A stretch of 64,000 nt of DNA from the NCBI RefSeq assembly GCF_021502655.1, contig NZ_JAKFFT010000008.1:496001-560000 (forward strand), in the 5' to 3' direction. Every line of letters starts with the position of its first letter. Position 1 is the stretch's first letter. The DNA is from Dyadobacter sp. CY347. Lineage in GTDB: Bacteria; Bacteroidota; Bacteroidia; Cytophagales; Spirosomataceae. Shown piece by piece: positions 17,075-26,866 of this stretch. Made by a program: the position numbers and the translations under genes. A model generated the notes under the pieces. The model saw only the letters and a list, made by a program, of their open reading frames with translations, searched no databases and was not told the DNA's origin.

Positions 17075-18100
17075 ATGCGTCAGGATTATTTGTCCGGAGA
17101 TAAAGAAAATCTTTCCAATACTGAAAAAGAAATTGAGCGGGCATTGCGCCCGCTTACTTTTGACGACTTCACGGGTCAGGACAAAATTCTTGAAAACCTT
17201 AAAATCTTCGTTCAGGCAGCGCGGCAGCGTGGTGATGCGTTGGATCATGTGTTGTTGCACGGTCCTCCGGGATTGGGGAAAACAACATTATCCAACATTG
17301 TCGCCAATGAGCTTGGCGCTGGAATTAAGATCACTTCCGGTCCTGTTCTGGACAAACCCAGCGACCTTGCGGGCTTGCTAACCAACTTGCAGGAGCACGA
17401 TGTTTTATTTATTGATGAAATCCACCGGTTGAATCCCATTGTTGAAGAATACCTGTATTCGGCGATGGAGGATTATAAGATTGACATCATGCTGGATAGC
17501 GGGCCTAATGCACGCAGCATTCAGATTGGATTAAATCCCTTTACATTAATCGGCGCTACAACGCGTGCGGGCATGCTTACCTCGCCTTTACGCGCAAGAT
17601 TTGGCATTAATGCACGCCTGGAATACTACGATGCACAATTGCTATCCACCATTCTGAAACGCTCCGCAGCCATTCTCGGCACACCGCTGGAAGAAGACGC
17701 TGCTTTCGAAATCGCTCGTAGGAGTCGTGGGACACCTCGGATTGCCAATAATCTTCTGCGCCGCACGCGTGACTTTGCACAGGTGAAAGGAAATGGAAAA
17801 GTGACTGTTGAAATCGCTGAAATTGCCTTACTGGCATTGGATGTAGACCAGAACGGGCTTGATGAAATGGACAACCGGATCCTGTCTACAATCATCCAAA
17901 AATTCAAAGGCGGTCCAGTCGGATTGTCAACTATTGCGACGGCTTGTGGCGAGGAAGCGGAGACGATTGAAGAAGTGTATGAGCCGTTCCTGATCAAGGA
18001 AGGATATATGAAACGCACTTCGCGCGGCCGGGAGGTTACGGAGAAGGCTTACAAGCACTTAGGGATTCTGCCTACTTACCGTTCCGGCGAGCTTTTCTGA
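17075..18100 (+). CDS. ruvB: Holliday junction branch-migration helicase RuvB
   Basis: Hexameric AAA+ motor that drives Holliday junction branch migration with RuvA. 341 residues, normal length. Seen: LRPLTFDDFTGQDKILENL near the N-terminus, Walker A GPPGLGKTT, Walker B LFIDEIHRL, sensor 1 IGATTRAGMLTSPLRARFG, and the C-terminal winged helix ending LGILPTYRSGELF. Neither ruvA nor ruvC is beside it, as is common in Bacteroidota. Confidence 0.97.
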   Translation: MRQDYLSGDKENLSNTEKEIERALRPLTFDDFTGQDKILENLKIFVQAARQRGDALDHVLLHGPPGLGKTTLSNIVANELGAGIKITSGPVLDKPSDLAGLLTNLQEHDVLFIDEIHRLNPIVEEYLYSAMEDYKIDIMLDSGPNARSIQIGLNPFTLIGATTRAGMLTSPLRARFGINARLEYYDAQLLSTILKRSAAILGTPLEEDAAFEIARRSRGTPRIANNLLRRTRDFAQVKGNGKVTVEIAEIALLALDVDQNGLDEMDNRILSTIIQKFKGGPVGLSTIATACGEEAETIEEVYEPFLIKEGYMKRTSRGREVTEKAYKHLGILPTYRSGELF

Positions 18101-18153
18101 ATATTTACTCCGTGAAGTTTTAAGAAATAATCGCGAATTAACATTGAAATTAG

Positions 18154-18161
18154 TATTTTTG
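18154..18161 (+). promoter_or_regulatory. Nudix gene -7 box TATTTTTG
   Basis: Perfect TAnnTTTG match 22 bp before the ATG at 18184. Confidence 0.45.
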
Positions 18162-18183
18162 CGGTAAATTACTAACCGCCTCT

Positions 18184-18609
18184 ATGATTGAAGTACTGGT
18201 TTCCGAAAAATTGGTTGTGAGAGTGCCCTGTGCTGTGATTGAACATAATGGAAAAGTACTGGCTGGACAACGTAGCGCTGCATTATCATTCCCTTTGCAA
18301 TGGGAGTTTCCCGGCGGCAAGCTGGAAAAAGGAGAAACAGACGAAGAAGCGCTCGCCCGCGAGATCAAGGAAGAGCTCGACGTTGAAATAGAAATTTTAA
18401 GCAGACTTCCTGAAACTTCAAAAGACCAGGGCTGGCGCGAAATCATTCTCGTTCCTTTTGTTTGTACGCTCAAAACGCTCAACATTACATTGTCTGAGCA
18501 CGAACAAATCCTATGGCTTACGCCCGGCCAATTACCAACGCTGGATTGGACCGAAGCCGACCTTAATGTGATCGAAAATTACTATGGTTATTTAGCGGCT
18601 AAAAAGTAA
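18184..18609 (+). CDS. MutT-like Nudix hydrolase
   Basis: 141 residues. The Nudix box GX5EX7REUXEEXGU is seen as GKLEKGE...REIKEELDV near residues 42-64, with Asp in place of the usual Gly near its end. The N-terminal VRVPCAVIEHNGKVLAGQRS and the short length resemble MutT/8-oxo-dGTP diphosphatases that clean the nucleotide pool; substrate is inferred. Its last 18 bp overlap the 3' end of the convergent dihydroorotase gene, so no terminator separates them. Confidence 0.9.
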   Translation: MIEVLVSEKLVVRVPCAVIEHNGKVLAGQRSAALSFPLQWEFPGGKLEKGETDEEALAREIKEELDVEIEILSRLPETSKDQGWREIILVPFVCTLKTLNITLSEHEQILWLTPGQLPTLDWTEADLNVIENYYGYLAAKK

Positions 18610-19953
18610 CCTTTGCCCCTTCTGATTTTCATTAAATTTCCCATTTTCATAAACCAGGTTCCCTGACACAAACGTGTGGGTCACGCTGGATTGAAAATGA
18701 ACTCCCTCAAACGGCGACCAGCCGCATTTGGAATAAATATTGGCCGCTTCCACTTTGGTTTGCGCATTCGGGTCCACGAGGATCAAATCTGCCCAATAAC
18801 CTTCCCGAATATAACCCCGGTTGCTGATCTGAAATAAGTCGGCGACGGCGTGGCTCATTTTCTCGACAATCCTTTCAACTGAAATTTTCCCCTCCCTATT
18901 TAATTCCAACATCACATTCAACGTATGCTGCACCAATGGCAATCCCGAAGGCGCCTGCCAGTAACCCTGCGCCTTTTCCTCGATCGTATGCGGTGCGTGG
19001 TCTGTTGCGATCACATCAATGCGATTGTCCAAAACGGCTTGCAAAATGGCTTCCTTATGATGCGGCGCTTTGATGGCAGGGTTGCATTTGATTTTATTCC
19101 CTAATGTGTGATAATCCTCTGCATCAAACCACAAATGATGTACGCACGCTTCGGCCGTTACTAATTTTGGCGTCCCGTCGCTGAGCAAAATCTGTCCGTT
19201 TTTTCTGATTCCAGGCTCAAAAAGCACAACTTCATCGCCCGTCGAAATGTGTAGAATATGGAGTTTTGTGCCGTGTTTATGCGCAAGTCCACTCGCGAAG
19301 GTGGATGATTTCAAACAAGCTTCTTCGTTCCTGATTAGCGCATGAATGTTGTAAGGGACATTCTCACCGTATTTTTCTTTGAAATGCTCCATCCGCTGAC
19401 GAACAGTCGGCTCGTCTTCGCAATGCGTGGCGATAATGCAGGGCGCGTTTGAAAATATTTTTTCCAAAACCTCCGGTGCATCCACGAGCATATTGCCCGT
19501 TGACGAACCCATGAAAATCTTGATCCCACAAACTTCCGCCGGATTCGTCTTCATCACTTCCTCATAATTATCATTGGAAGCGCCCATGAAGAAGGAATAG
19601 TTAGCAAGCGAAGTGTCTGCCCCAATCTTGTATTTATCTGCCAGTAACTCCTGCGTAAGCGTGTTAGGAACCGTGTTCGGCATTTCCATGAACGACGTTA
19701 CGCCGCCTACAACCGCTGCTTTTGATTCTGTGTAAATGTTGGCCTTGTAAGTCAGTCCCGGCTCGCGGAAATGCACCTGATCGTCGATGACGCCAGGCAT
19801 TAAATATTGACCTTTTGCATCAATAACCCGGTCCGCTGCAATGTGCTGTAAATCTTTTCCAATGCGATGAATGTGACCATTTTCAATTATTACGTCTAAT
19901 TCATTGATCTCATTCTCATTTACTACTTGTGCATTTACGATCAGCGTGGTCAT
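18592..19953 (-). CDS. pyrC: Dihydroorotase (class I type)
   Basis: Amidohydrolase that cyclises carbamoyl-aspartate to dihydroorotate in pyrimidine synthesis. 453 residues from the ATG at 19953 (MTTLIVNAQVVNENEIN); the longer frame to 19989 is rejected because it would run into the divergent comF promoter region. Seen: metal site DDQVHFREPG near residue 60, the lysine segment CGIKIFMGSSTGNM, ATHCEDEP, HILHISTGD and IATDHAPHT. The usual HxH of the first motif is QxH here; I recall the same in other Bacteroidota dihydroorotases. A hydantoinase or allantoinase cannot be fully excluded. Confidence 0.88.
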   Translation of the reverse strand: MTTLIVNAQVVNENEINELDVIIENGHIHRIGKDLQHIAADRVIDAKGQYLMPGVIDDQVHFREPGLTYKANIYTESKAAVVGGVTSFMEMPNTVPNTLTQELLADKYKIGADTSLANYSFFMGASNDNYEEVMKTNPAEVCGIKIFMGSSTGNMLVDAPEVLEKIFSNAPCIIATHCEDEPTVRQRMEHFKEKYGENVPYNIHALIRNEEACLKSSTFASGLAHKHGTKLHILHISTGDEVVLFEPGIRKNGQILLSDGTPKLVTAEACVHHLWFDAEDYHTLGNKIKCNPAIKAPHHKEAILQAVLDNRIDVIATDHAPHTIEEKAQGYWQAPSGLPLVQHTLNVMLELNREGKISVERIVEKMSHAVADLFQISNRGYIREGYWADLILVDPNAQTKVEAANIYSKCGWSPFEGVHFQSSVTHTFVSGNLVYENGKFNENQKGQRLLFSR

Positions 19954-20000
19954 TCGGGGTAAATTTTGATGTGATGCAAAGTTATTCAAAACCCTTAAAA

Positions 20001-20693
20001 ATGAATCTGAAAAAAATTTTAAGTGATTTCAGTGACCTGATTTTCCCAAGGTGCTGTGAAGCCTGCGATTGTTCATTAGTTGGAAACGAAGCCACAATAT
20101 GCACGTCCTGCATGATTTCCTTACCAAGAATCCATTTGAACGGCCTGCACCAGAATGTCATTCGCTATAAATTCGTGAATGTACCCGAAGTGACATTGAC
20201 GCATTCTTTTCTGCTTTTTACTAAAAAAGGAAAAGTGCAGCGGCTATTGCATGCATTGAAATACAAAGGAAATAAGGATGTCGGATTGCTGTTGGGTTTT
20301 ATGTTTGGCCAGGAAATGCTTTCTGTAGGAATGCTGCCGGATGCCGGATTGATCATTAGTGTCCCTTTACATGCCAGGAAAAAGAAATTAAGAAGCTACA
20401 ACCAAAGTGATCTGCTGGCAGAAGGCTTTTCAAATGCAACCGGGATTCCATGGTCGGCAACGGTTTTGGAAAGAACCAAACACACGGCGACGCAAACCGG
20501 AAAAAGTAAAACAGAACGCAGGGAGAATGTAAAAGGCGTTTTTGCAGTAAAAGAGCACATGAAGCACAAAAGTGTGATCATTATCGACGACGTATTGACC
20601 ACCGGCGCGACTCTGGAAGAATGCGTTCAAACATTAAAATTAGCTGGCTGCGAATCCTTTACAATCCTAACCATCGCATTAGCCGAGCATTAA
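20001..20693 (+). CDS. comF: ComF-family phosphoribosyltransferase-like protein
   Basis: 230 residues from the ATG at 20001 (MNLKKILSDFSDLIFP). An N-terminal zinc-finger with CCEAC and CTSC pairs is followed by a type I phosphoribosyltransferase fold with the PRPP loop VIIIDDVLTTGATLEE near residue 195. In transformable bacteria ComF helps convert incoming single strands; elsewhere it is uncharacterised. Longer in-frame starts (19929, 19974) overlap a TAAATTTTG promoter-like box and are less likely. Confidence 0.88.
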   Translation: MNLKKILSDFSDLIFPRCCEACDCSLVGNEATICTSCMISLPRIHLNGLHQNVIRYKFVNVPEVTLTHSFLLFTKKGKVQRLLHALKYKGNKDVGLLLGFMFGQEMLSVGMLPDAGLIISVPLHARKKKLRSYNQSDLLAEGFSNATGIPWSATVLERTKHTATQTGKSKTERRENVKGVFAVKEHMKHKSVIIIDDVLTTGATLEECVQTLKLAGCESFTILTIALAEH

Positions 20694-20695
20694 AA

Positions 20696-20721
20696 AAGGC
20701 GTTGCTCATGAGCAACGCCTT
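20696..20721. terminator. Bidirectional terminator between comF and gldJ
   Basis: A 26-bp perfect palindrome (AAGGCGTTGCTCA and its complement) lies just past the comF stop, with A-runs on its left. It sits between convergent genes and can end transcription from both. Confidence 0.85.
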
Positions 20722-20744
20722 CATAAAAACTTAAAATCTTATTC

Positions 20745-22025
20745 CTATTCTTTGTGACTTCCGGTAGCAATCATTGCGCAACGGAAACCAACCATTGCAG
20801 TCGCTGAATCCTGATCCATGTAGCGGCGCGTTCCTGGGGAAAGCCAGTATGCAACGTCTGACCATGAACCGCCTTTGTAAACTCTCAAATTATCGCTTAC
20901 AAGTGAGTTGCTGTTTTTGCTATCGTAATTTTTTGCTTCATCCTGATATCCGTCACGACGGAAAGAGTTCAGGTCATTTACATCGCTGTTTGAAAGTGGG
21001 CGATAAACGTCATAAACCCATTCGCTAACGTTTCCAGCCATATCGTACAATCCTACGTCATTAGCAGGATATGAACGAATTTCTTGTGTAATGATCGCTC
21101 CGTCGTTGGATTTTCCTGCAATACCCGCGTAATCACCAGGACCACGTTTGAAGTTTGCAAGCATTGTTCCCTGCTTACGGCCACGTGGCTGACGCATTGT
21201 GGAACCATCCCATGGATAAATTCTTTGGTTAGACTGGTTTTCATCAGAATACTGTGTTCCGATCATTGCCATCGCTGCGTATTCAAATTCAGCTTCTGTT
21301 GGAAGACGGTAAGGAGGCATTACGTAACCACTTTCGATTCTAAGCTGTGGTGCCGGTGCATCCGTAGAAGCAACTGCTGCATCTGCCGCCGCCGCATCTT
21401 TTTTCTTCTTGCCAAAAGAGAAACCTTTTTTCTTCTTAGGTCCCGATGCTGCTTGTCCGGCTGTATTGTTAGCCAGACTCACTGCTGCGGTTCTCCATGC
21501 GCAATAATCATTTGCCTGAACCCATGAAACTCCCACAACCGGATACAAACGGAAACCCGGGTGACGCAAATACATGGTTACATATGAATCGTTAAATGAT
21601 AATTCATTGTACCAAACATTGGTATCGGGTAATGCTTTACTGTAAAATTCTTCAGATGAATCTCTTTGAACTGCGTTTAGATATTCAAGATAATGGACAT
21701 TTGCCACCTCTGTCTGGTCCATATAAAAGGATTGGATACTGACAGTACGTTTTGGATTATCCCGTCTGCTCATCACCTCTTCCTCCAACGAACCCATTGT
21801 AAACCGGCCACCTTCTATATAAACAAGGTCGGGGCCTGCTGGCAATGCTTTGTACTGTTTGACCTCAAACCCATCTTTGCCATTGTAAGCCAAACCCGTT
21901 TTAGAGCTTGTTTTACCAGGTTTAAGACTGGTTGGTCGCTTCTTTTTACTACAGGCAGTAGCCGCTAATAACACAATCAGAATCAACGCGATCGACCGGA
22001 TACCCATCTTATGCATGCAAATCAT
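20745..22025 (-). CDS. gldJ: GldJ-like gliding motility lipoprotein (SUMF1/FGE fold)
   Basis: 426 residues. A lipoprotein signal is visible (IALILIVLLAATAC, lipid cysteine near residue 25). The rest is a formylglycine-generating-enzyme-like domain: VYIEGGRFTMGSLEEEVM near 70-87, SFYMDQTEVANVHYLEYLN, VVGVSWVQANDYCAWR, YRLPTEAEFEYAAM, GNVSEWVYDVYRP and KGGSWSD. GldJ and its paralogue GldK share this fold and belong to the type IX secretion/gliding machinery; the insertion rich in Lys and Ala near 215-250 (KKKKGFSFGKKKKDAAAAD) is unusual. GldK is the main alternative. Start uncertain among Met1, Met4 and Met7. Confidence 0.8.
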   Translation of the reverse strand: MICMHKMGIRSIALILIVLLAATACSKKKRPTSLKPGKTSSKTGLAYNGKDGFEVKQYKALPAGPDLVYIEGGRFTMGSLEEEVMSRRDNPKRTVSIQSFYMDQTEVANVHYLEYLNAVQRDSSEEFYSKALPDTNVWYNELSFNDSYVTMYLRHPGFRLYPVVGVSWVQANDYCAWRTAAVSLANNTAGQAASGPKKKKGFSFGKKKKDAAAADAAVASTDAPAPQLRIESGYVMPPYRLPTEAEFEYAAMAMIGTQYSDENQSNQRIYPWDGSTMRQPRGRKQGTMLANFKRGPGDYAGIAGKSNDGAIITQEIRSYPANDVGLYDMAGNVSEWVYDVYRPLSNSDVNDLNSFRRDGYQDEAKNYDSKNSNSLVSDNLRVYKGGSWSDVAYWLSPGTRRYMDQDSATAMVGFRCAMIATGSHKE

Positions 22026-22149
22026 TGCTTTAAAGTGACTTAAGTGTTTGGTATTAATATAGTATGCGAAACCGCAAATGTAAGAAATGAAATGAAATTT
22101 TTACTAAAAATCAATTACTGGTCGTCGTGAACTGGTCAAAGTGACCTAA

Positions 22150-25100
22150 TCATTTGGTCCCAGTCATCTCCATCAGGACGTTTCTGGCTTGTTCGATGCT
22201 TTTAATGTCTTCACAAATGAGCATTAACTTGCCTTTCTGGTCTTTTAAAGCAATTTTTCTTGGGTGTTGTTTAATGTAATCAATCACCATTCCGAACTTC
22301 GGAGACTGAAAGAATTCATCGTTCTGCGAAGTAACGAAGTAGCCTTTCAATGTATTGCTTTTCAAAGTTAATTTTTCAAAGTGTAAAAGCTCTGCTTCCC
22401 AACGTAAACGCACCATTTTCAGCAAATCACCAACTTCCGCAGGAATCGGGCCGAACCGGTCTAAGATCTCCTTTTCAAACTTCGCCAGTTCTTCTTCCGT
22501 CGAAATGTTGTCAAGGCGGGTATATAACGACAATCTTTCTGAAATATTTTTAACATAATCGTCAGGAATCAATGTTGCAAAATCCGTCTCGATCTGGCAA
22601 TCCGGAACCAGTTTGGAAGGCAAGCCTAATGCATTGGAGAACAAGTCTTTAAACTCATTATTTTTCAATTCCGAAACGGCTTCGTCCAGCATTTTATGAT
22701 ACAATTCATAACCCAGATCATTCACAAAACCACTTTGTTCCGCACCCAGCAAATTCCCGGCACCCCGAATGTCCAAGTCACGCATTGCTACCTTAAAACC
22801 ATCACCTAATTCCGAAAACTCTTCCAATGTCTGCAAACGTTTCCGCGAATCGCTCGCTAATGTTGAAACAGAAGGCGTTAGCAAATAACAAAATGCCTTC
22901 CTATTCGAACGTCCCACACGTCCGCGCATCTGGTGCAAATCTGACAAACCGAACATATGCGCCGAATTAATAATGATCGTATTCGCATTCGCAATGTCAA
23001 TTCCTGATTCGATAATGTTGGTTGAAACCAGCACATCATATTCGCCCTCAATGAAATTGACCATCACTTTTTCGAGCTTATCACCGTCCATCTGCCCGTG
23101 CGCAACGCCTATGCGCACATCCGGAACGAGCCTTAATATAATGTTGGCAATGGATTCGATGTCATTAACGCGGTTATGGACAAAGAAAACCTGCCCGCCG
23201 CGCTGCACTTCAAAACTGATCGCGTCGCGGATAAACTCCTCGCTGAATGTATGCACTTCCGTCGTAACCGGCTGACGGTTAGGCGGTGGCGTAGCAATCA
23301 CCGAAAGGTCACGCGCGCCCATAAGGGAGAAATGCAATGTTCTTGGAATTGGCGTTGCCGTTAATGTCAAAACGTCCACATTTACGCGCATTTCCTTCAA
23401 ACGATCTTTGGCTTTTACACCAAATTTTTGCTCCTCATCAACGATAAGCAGCCCCAGATCCTTGAATTTCACATCCTTATTCAGAATGCGGTGGGTTCCT
23501 ATTAATATGTCAATTTTGCCTTCCTCAGCTTCTTTCAGCGTTTCCTTGATCTCTTTTGTAGATTTAAAACGATTGATATAACCCACCTTCGCTGGAAAAT
23601 CCGCTAAACGCTCGCTGAAAGTTTTGAAATGTTGCATCGCCAGAATGGTCGTAGGAACCAAAACCGCAACTTGCTTACTGTCACAAACCGACTTGAATGC
23701 TGCCCGGATCGCGATTTCTGTTTTACCAAAACCCACATCACCGCACACAAGCCTGTCCATAGGGTGTGCTTTTTCCATGTCCTCCTTCACGTTCGCAGTC
23801 GCAGTCGCCTGATCGGGCGTGTCCTCATATATAAAGGAAGATTCCAGCTCGGCCTGCATATAGTTGTCAGGGGAAAAAGGGAATCCAGGCGCTTGCCGAC
23901 GCTTGGCATATAACGCAATGAGCTCGTGCGCAATGTCTTTAAGTTGCTTCTTAACCTTGGATTTTTTAGCCTCCCATTCACCCGACCCGAGTTTGCTCAT
24001 GGCAGGCGGCGTGCCCTCCTTACCCGTATATTTTGCGATTTTGTGCAGGTTATGCACGCTCACATAAAGCAGATCATTGTCGCGGTAAATCAAACGGATC
24101 GCTTCCTGCTCCTTACCATTCACATCTTTCCGCTCCATGCCTGCAAAACGGCCGATCCCGTAATCCACGTGGGTCACGAAATCGCCAGGATGCAGCGATT
24201 TCAGCTCTTTCAGTGTGATTGCCTTAGACTTACTGAATTTCTCTTTCAGTTTGTATTTATGAAAACGGGCGAAAATCTGGTGATCCGTGTAGCAAACGAT
24301 CTTTAAATTATCATCCACAAATCCTTCCCGAAGCGAAATGTGCATCGGCCGGAATTTTACAAATGGGTCCAGATCTTCAAAGATCCTTTCCAGCCGGTCG
24401 AGTTGCTTGGGCTGCTCGGCTACGATCACGTTCACATAGCCTTTGGATTGGTTTTCAGAAAGATCGTCGAGCAGCCTTTTAAAGTCCTTATTAAAGGAAG
24501 GCTGCGGTTTTGAAGCATACGGAAGCTTGCTTTCTGTTTTGAAATAACCTTTTTTACCAAATTCTACGGTTTTGAACTTCTTAACCTGGTTCAGAAATCC
24601 CCTGCGTGTTTCGAAAAGGTCTTGTGGATTGGAAACAATCTGAATGCCTCCGCCGGTGACTTCCTCCAATGCTTTTTCTGCCTTTTCGTAACAGTTTTCA
24701 ATGATTTCCAATGTCAGCTCGGCATCCTTAAACCACAAAACGGTTTCCGGCGCAAAGAAATTAAGGAACGATTCGCGCGTTTCCTGCGAAAGCTTCTGCT
24801 GAATGTCCGGCACAATGTTGATCTGCTTCGCCGTTTCGAGCGAAAGCTGCGTATCCGGGTCAAATGAACGGATGCTTTCTACTTCATCGCCAAAAAGTTC
24901 AATCCGAAAAGGATGCTCGTTAGCAAAAGAAAACACATCCAAAATTCCCCCACGAACTGAAAATTGACCTGCTTCAAAAACAAAATCGGTGATTTCAAAA
25001 CCGTAACTCGTCAAAAATTCTGTCAGGAACGACGGATCAAGCTTCTCTCCCACTTTTACCGAAAAAGTGTTGGCTTTAAGCGACCGTTTATTGATCACTT

Positions 25101-25503
25101 TTTCAAATAAAGCCTCCGGATAAGTCACGATCTGCATAGGAAGTGACTTGCTTGCGCTCAGCTTGTTGAGAATTTCTCCCCGCATCAGCACATTGGCATT
25201 ATCCACTTCTTCGTAATGGTAAGGGCGTTTGTAGGAAGTCGGGTAGAACAAAACTTCCGTTTTTCCGATCAGATTCTGTAAGTCGTTCTGGAAATAGGCA
25301 GCCTCTTCCCTGTCACCTAATATGTAAACGGCCGGGCTCTTCTTTTTTTCCTGGATAGATGCGGCTACAACCGCATCCAGGCTCCCAACAAGTCCTTTGA
25401 TCTGAACATGCGCCGCTTCCGGGTCCTTCGAGGCAATTTGTGTACTCAGGATGTCCAGGTAACTGTCTCCCTTATAAAGCGTTAGTAAGTCTTTAACTTC
25501 CAA
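22150..25503 (-). CDS. mfd: Transcription-repair coupling factor Mfd
   Basis: 1117-residue ATPase that removes RNA polymerase stalled at DNA lesions and recruits UvrA. Seen: the N-terminal UvrB-homology region (FYPTSYKRPYHYEE), the polymerase-interacting domain (LHPGDFVTHVDYGIGRFAGME near 460), the RecG-like helicase core with Walker A GDVGFGKTEIA and DEEQ (LLIVDEEQKFGVKAK), LTLTATPIPRTLHFSLMGAR, QMRGRVGRSNRKAFCYLL, and the C-terminal TRCF domain. Normal length. It precedes gldJ by 124 bp on the same strand. Confidence 0.97.
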   Translation of the reverse strand: MEVKDLLTLYKGDSYLDILSTQIASKDPEAAHVQIKGLVGSLDAVVAASIQEKKKSPAVYILGDREEAAYFQNDLQNLIGKTEVLFYPTSYKRPYHYEEVDNANVLMRGEILNKLSASKSLPMQIVTYPEALFEKVINKRSLKANTFSVKVGEKLDPSFLTEFLTSYGFEITDFVFEAGQFSVRGGILDVFSFANEHPFRIELFGDEVESIRSFDPDTQLSLETAKQINIVPDIQQKLSQETRESFLNFFAPETVLWFKDAELTLEIIENCYEKAEKALEEVTGGGIQIVSNPQDLFETRRGFLNQVKKFKTVEFGKKGYFKTESKLPYASKPQPSFNKDFKRLLDDLSENQSKGYVNVIVAEQPKQLDRLERIFEDLDPFVKFRPMHISLREGFVDDNLKIVCYTDHQIFARFHKYKLKEKFSKSKAITLKELKSLHPGDFVTHVDYGIGRFAGMERKDVNGKEQEAIRLIYRDNDLLYVSVHNLHKIAKYTGKEGTPPAMSKLGSGEWEAKKSKVKKQLKDIAHELIALYAKRRQAPGFPFSPDNYMQAELESSFIYEDTPDQATATANVKEDMEKAHPMDRLVCGDVGFGKTEIAIRAAFKSVCDSKQVAVLVPTTILAMQHFKTFSERLADFPAKVGYINRFKSTKEIKETLKEAEEGKIDILIGTHRILNKDVKFKDLGLLIVDEEQKFGVKAKDRLKEMRVNVDVLTLTATPIPRTLHFSLMGARDLSVIATPPPNRQPVTTEVHTFSEEFIRDAISFEVQRGGQVFFVHNRVNDIESIANIILRLVPDVRIGVAHGQMDGDKLEKVMVNFIEGEYDVLVSTNIIESGIDIANANTIIINSAHMFGLSDLHQMRGRVGRSNRKAFCYLLTPSVSTLASDSRKRLQTLEEFSELGDGFKVAMRDLDIRGAGNLLGAEQSGFVNDLGYELYHKMLDEAVSELKNNEFKDLFSNALGLPSKLVPDCQIETDFATLIPDDYVKNISERLSLYTRLDNISTEEELAKFEKEILDRFGPIPAEVGDLLKMVRLRWEAELLHFEKLTLKSNTLKGYFVTSQNDEFFQSPKFGMVIDYIKQHPRKIALKDQKGKLMLICEDIKSIEQARNVLMEMTGTK

Positions 25504-25758
25504 TTATATAGAAATAAAAAGCGGTGATTCGCTCAGTGAATGTAAATGCAAAAAGCCGTTTCAGGATTTTTCCCGACCGGCATTTAAAATAACAACGGTT
25601 TTGTACAAAATGTTTGCCACAGACCGTCGGAAAACCATTATTATTCCAACAAAAATAGCTTGAAACACAGAACACGGCAAATTACAAAATTGTTAATCCG
25701 CCGGGAGCTGGACATTTTGGAATATATTTAGCCAAAAATCATTGGAAAGCATTAAAAT

Positions 25759-26373
25759 ATGACCGATTGGCTCAACCAAACCATTTCTTTGGCTGGCATT
25801 GCAACAACCTGGCTTGAAATTCTGGGCTTCATTACGGGTGCGATCTGCGTTTACCTTAACACACAGCAGAATGTCTGGGGATGGTTTTTCGGGATTATTA
25901 ATGCAGTGCTTTATGCGATTGTTTTCTGGCAGGTCAGGCTTTATGCAGATACGGGTTTGCAAGGCTATTATTTCCTGACGAGCATCTACGGCTGGTGGAT
26001 GTGGAAATTTGGCGGGAAAAATCATGACGGGATAACTGTAACGCGGATGCCGGCCCGGATGTATCCCATTTTTGGGCTGATATTTCTTGTTATAACCGCT
26101 TCCTGGGGATTTTTATTAGGGAAATTTACAAATGCCAGCCTCACTTATGCCGACTCTGCATTAACCATTGCCAGCCTGATCGGACAATGGATGATGGCAC
26201 GTAAATATCTGGAAAACTGGATATTATGGATTATAGCAGATGCGTGTTACGTGGTCATGTATTTTTACAAAGACCTGCATCTGACAGCCATATTATATGG
26301 TGTTTTTCTAGCACTCGCCATTGCCGGTTATGTGCAGTGGAAAAGGGATGTGACTCAGCTCAGGACCCAGTAA
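25759..26373 (+). CDS. pnuC: PnuC-family nicotinamide riboside (or related vitamin) transporter
   Basis: 204-residue membrane protein with about seven hydrophobic segments and the family signature WGWFFGIINAVLYAIVFW and QGYYFLTSIYGWWMWK. PnuC proteins are facilitators for nicotinamide riboside; close paralogues take thiamine. No thiamine-pyrophosphate riboswitch is visible in the 255-bp upstream interval, so NR is the better guess. The last 19 bp overlap the end of the convergent barstar-like gene. Confidence 0.9.
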   Translation: MTDWLNQTISLAGIATTWLEILGFITGAICVYLNTQQNVWGWFFGIINAVLYAIVFWQVRLYADTGLQGYYFLTSIYGWWMWKFGGKNHDGITVTRMPARMYPIFGLIFLVITASWGFLLGKFTNASLTYADSALTIASLIGQWMMARKYLENWILWIIADACYVVMYFYKDLHLTAILYGVFLALAIAGYVQWKRDVTQLRTQ

Positions 26374-26801
26374 GGAATTTCCTGTTCTTCAAGCAATGTC
26401 CTGATGCGTTCCGAATCGTGGAAAATGATCTGTAATTCTTTCTTAGGCGTGCCTTCTTCTTCCTCGTCCATCCATTTCCAATCCTCTGCCGTTGCATCCA
26501 GGATATCGATCACCGAAAGAAGCTTTTCCTCCGATTTCTCCTTGATCAGCCAATCAGCCGAGTTTTCGATGTATATAATGACTTTTTGTTCTTTGATCCA
26601 TTCCAGATCATTCAGCATTTCGTCCAGCGCATCCAGGTTCTTCCCGTCATACTCGGGGAAATGCATGGCTGTGGAAATTTCCTGATAAAAATCTTTGAGA
26701 GAAGTGGCCTTTTGGCCGTCGATTTGCGCGATGAAGGCGCCCAGAAACAAAGTCCGGACATCCGATTGCTCCCTGGCTATCAGGAAGTGTGTGTTCTTCA
26801 T
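26355..26801 (-). CDS. Barstar-family protein without an adjacent barnase
   Basis: 148 residues from the ATG at 26801 (MKNTHFLIAREQS). The barstar core is seen as KDFYQEISTAMHFPEYDG followed by KNLDALDEMLNDLEW. The family includes ribonuclease inhibitors and immunity proteins, but many free-standing members have unknown partners. No barnase-like gene lies next to it. The acidic stretch DEEEEG near residue 115 is an insertion relative to classical barstar of about 90 residues. Confidence 0.82.
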   Translation of the reverse strand: MKNTHFLIAREQSDVRTLFLGAFIAQIDGQKATSLKDFYQEISTAMHFPEYDGKNLDALDEMLNDLEWIKEQKVIIYIENSADWLIKEKSEEKLLSVIDILDATAEDWKWMDEEEEGTPKKELQIIFHDSERIRTLLEEQEIPYWVLS

Positions 26802-26866
26802 ATTTTTCGGCAAATTACAATGGTGCAAGTTAGAAAAAATAACTTGGCAACATTGCAAATCATTTG

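Noticed and set aside
25504..25758. Thiamine or NAD riboswitch before pnuC
   Set aside because: No TPP-box sequences or convincing nested stems were found in this interval.
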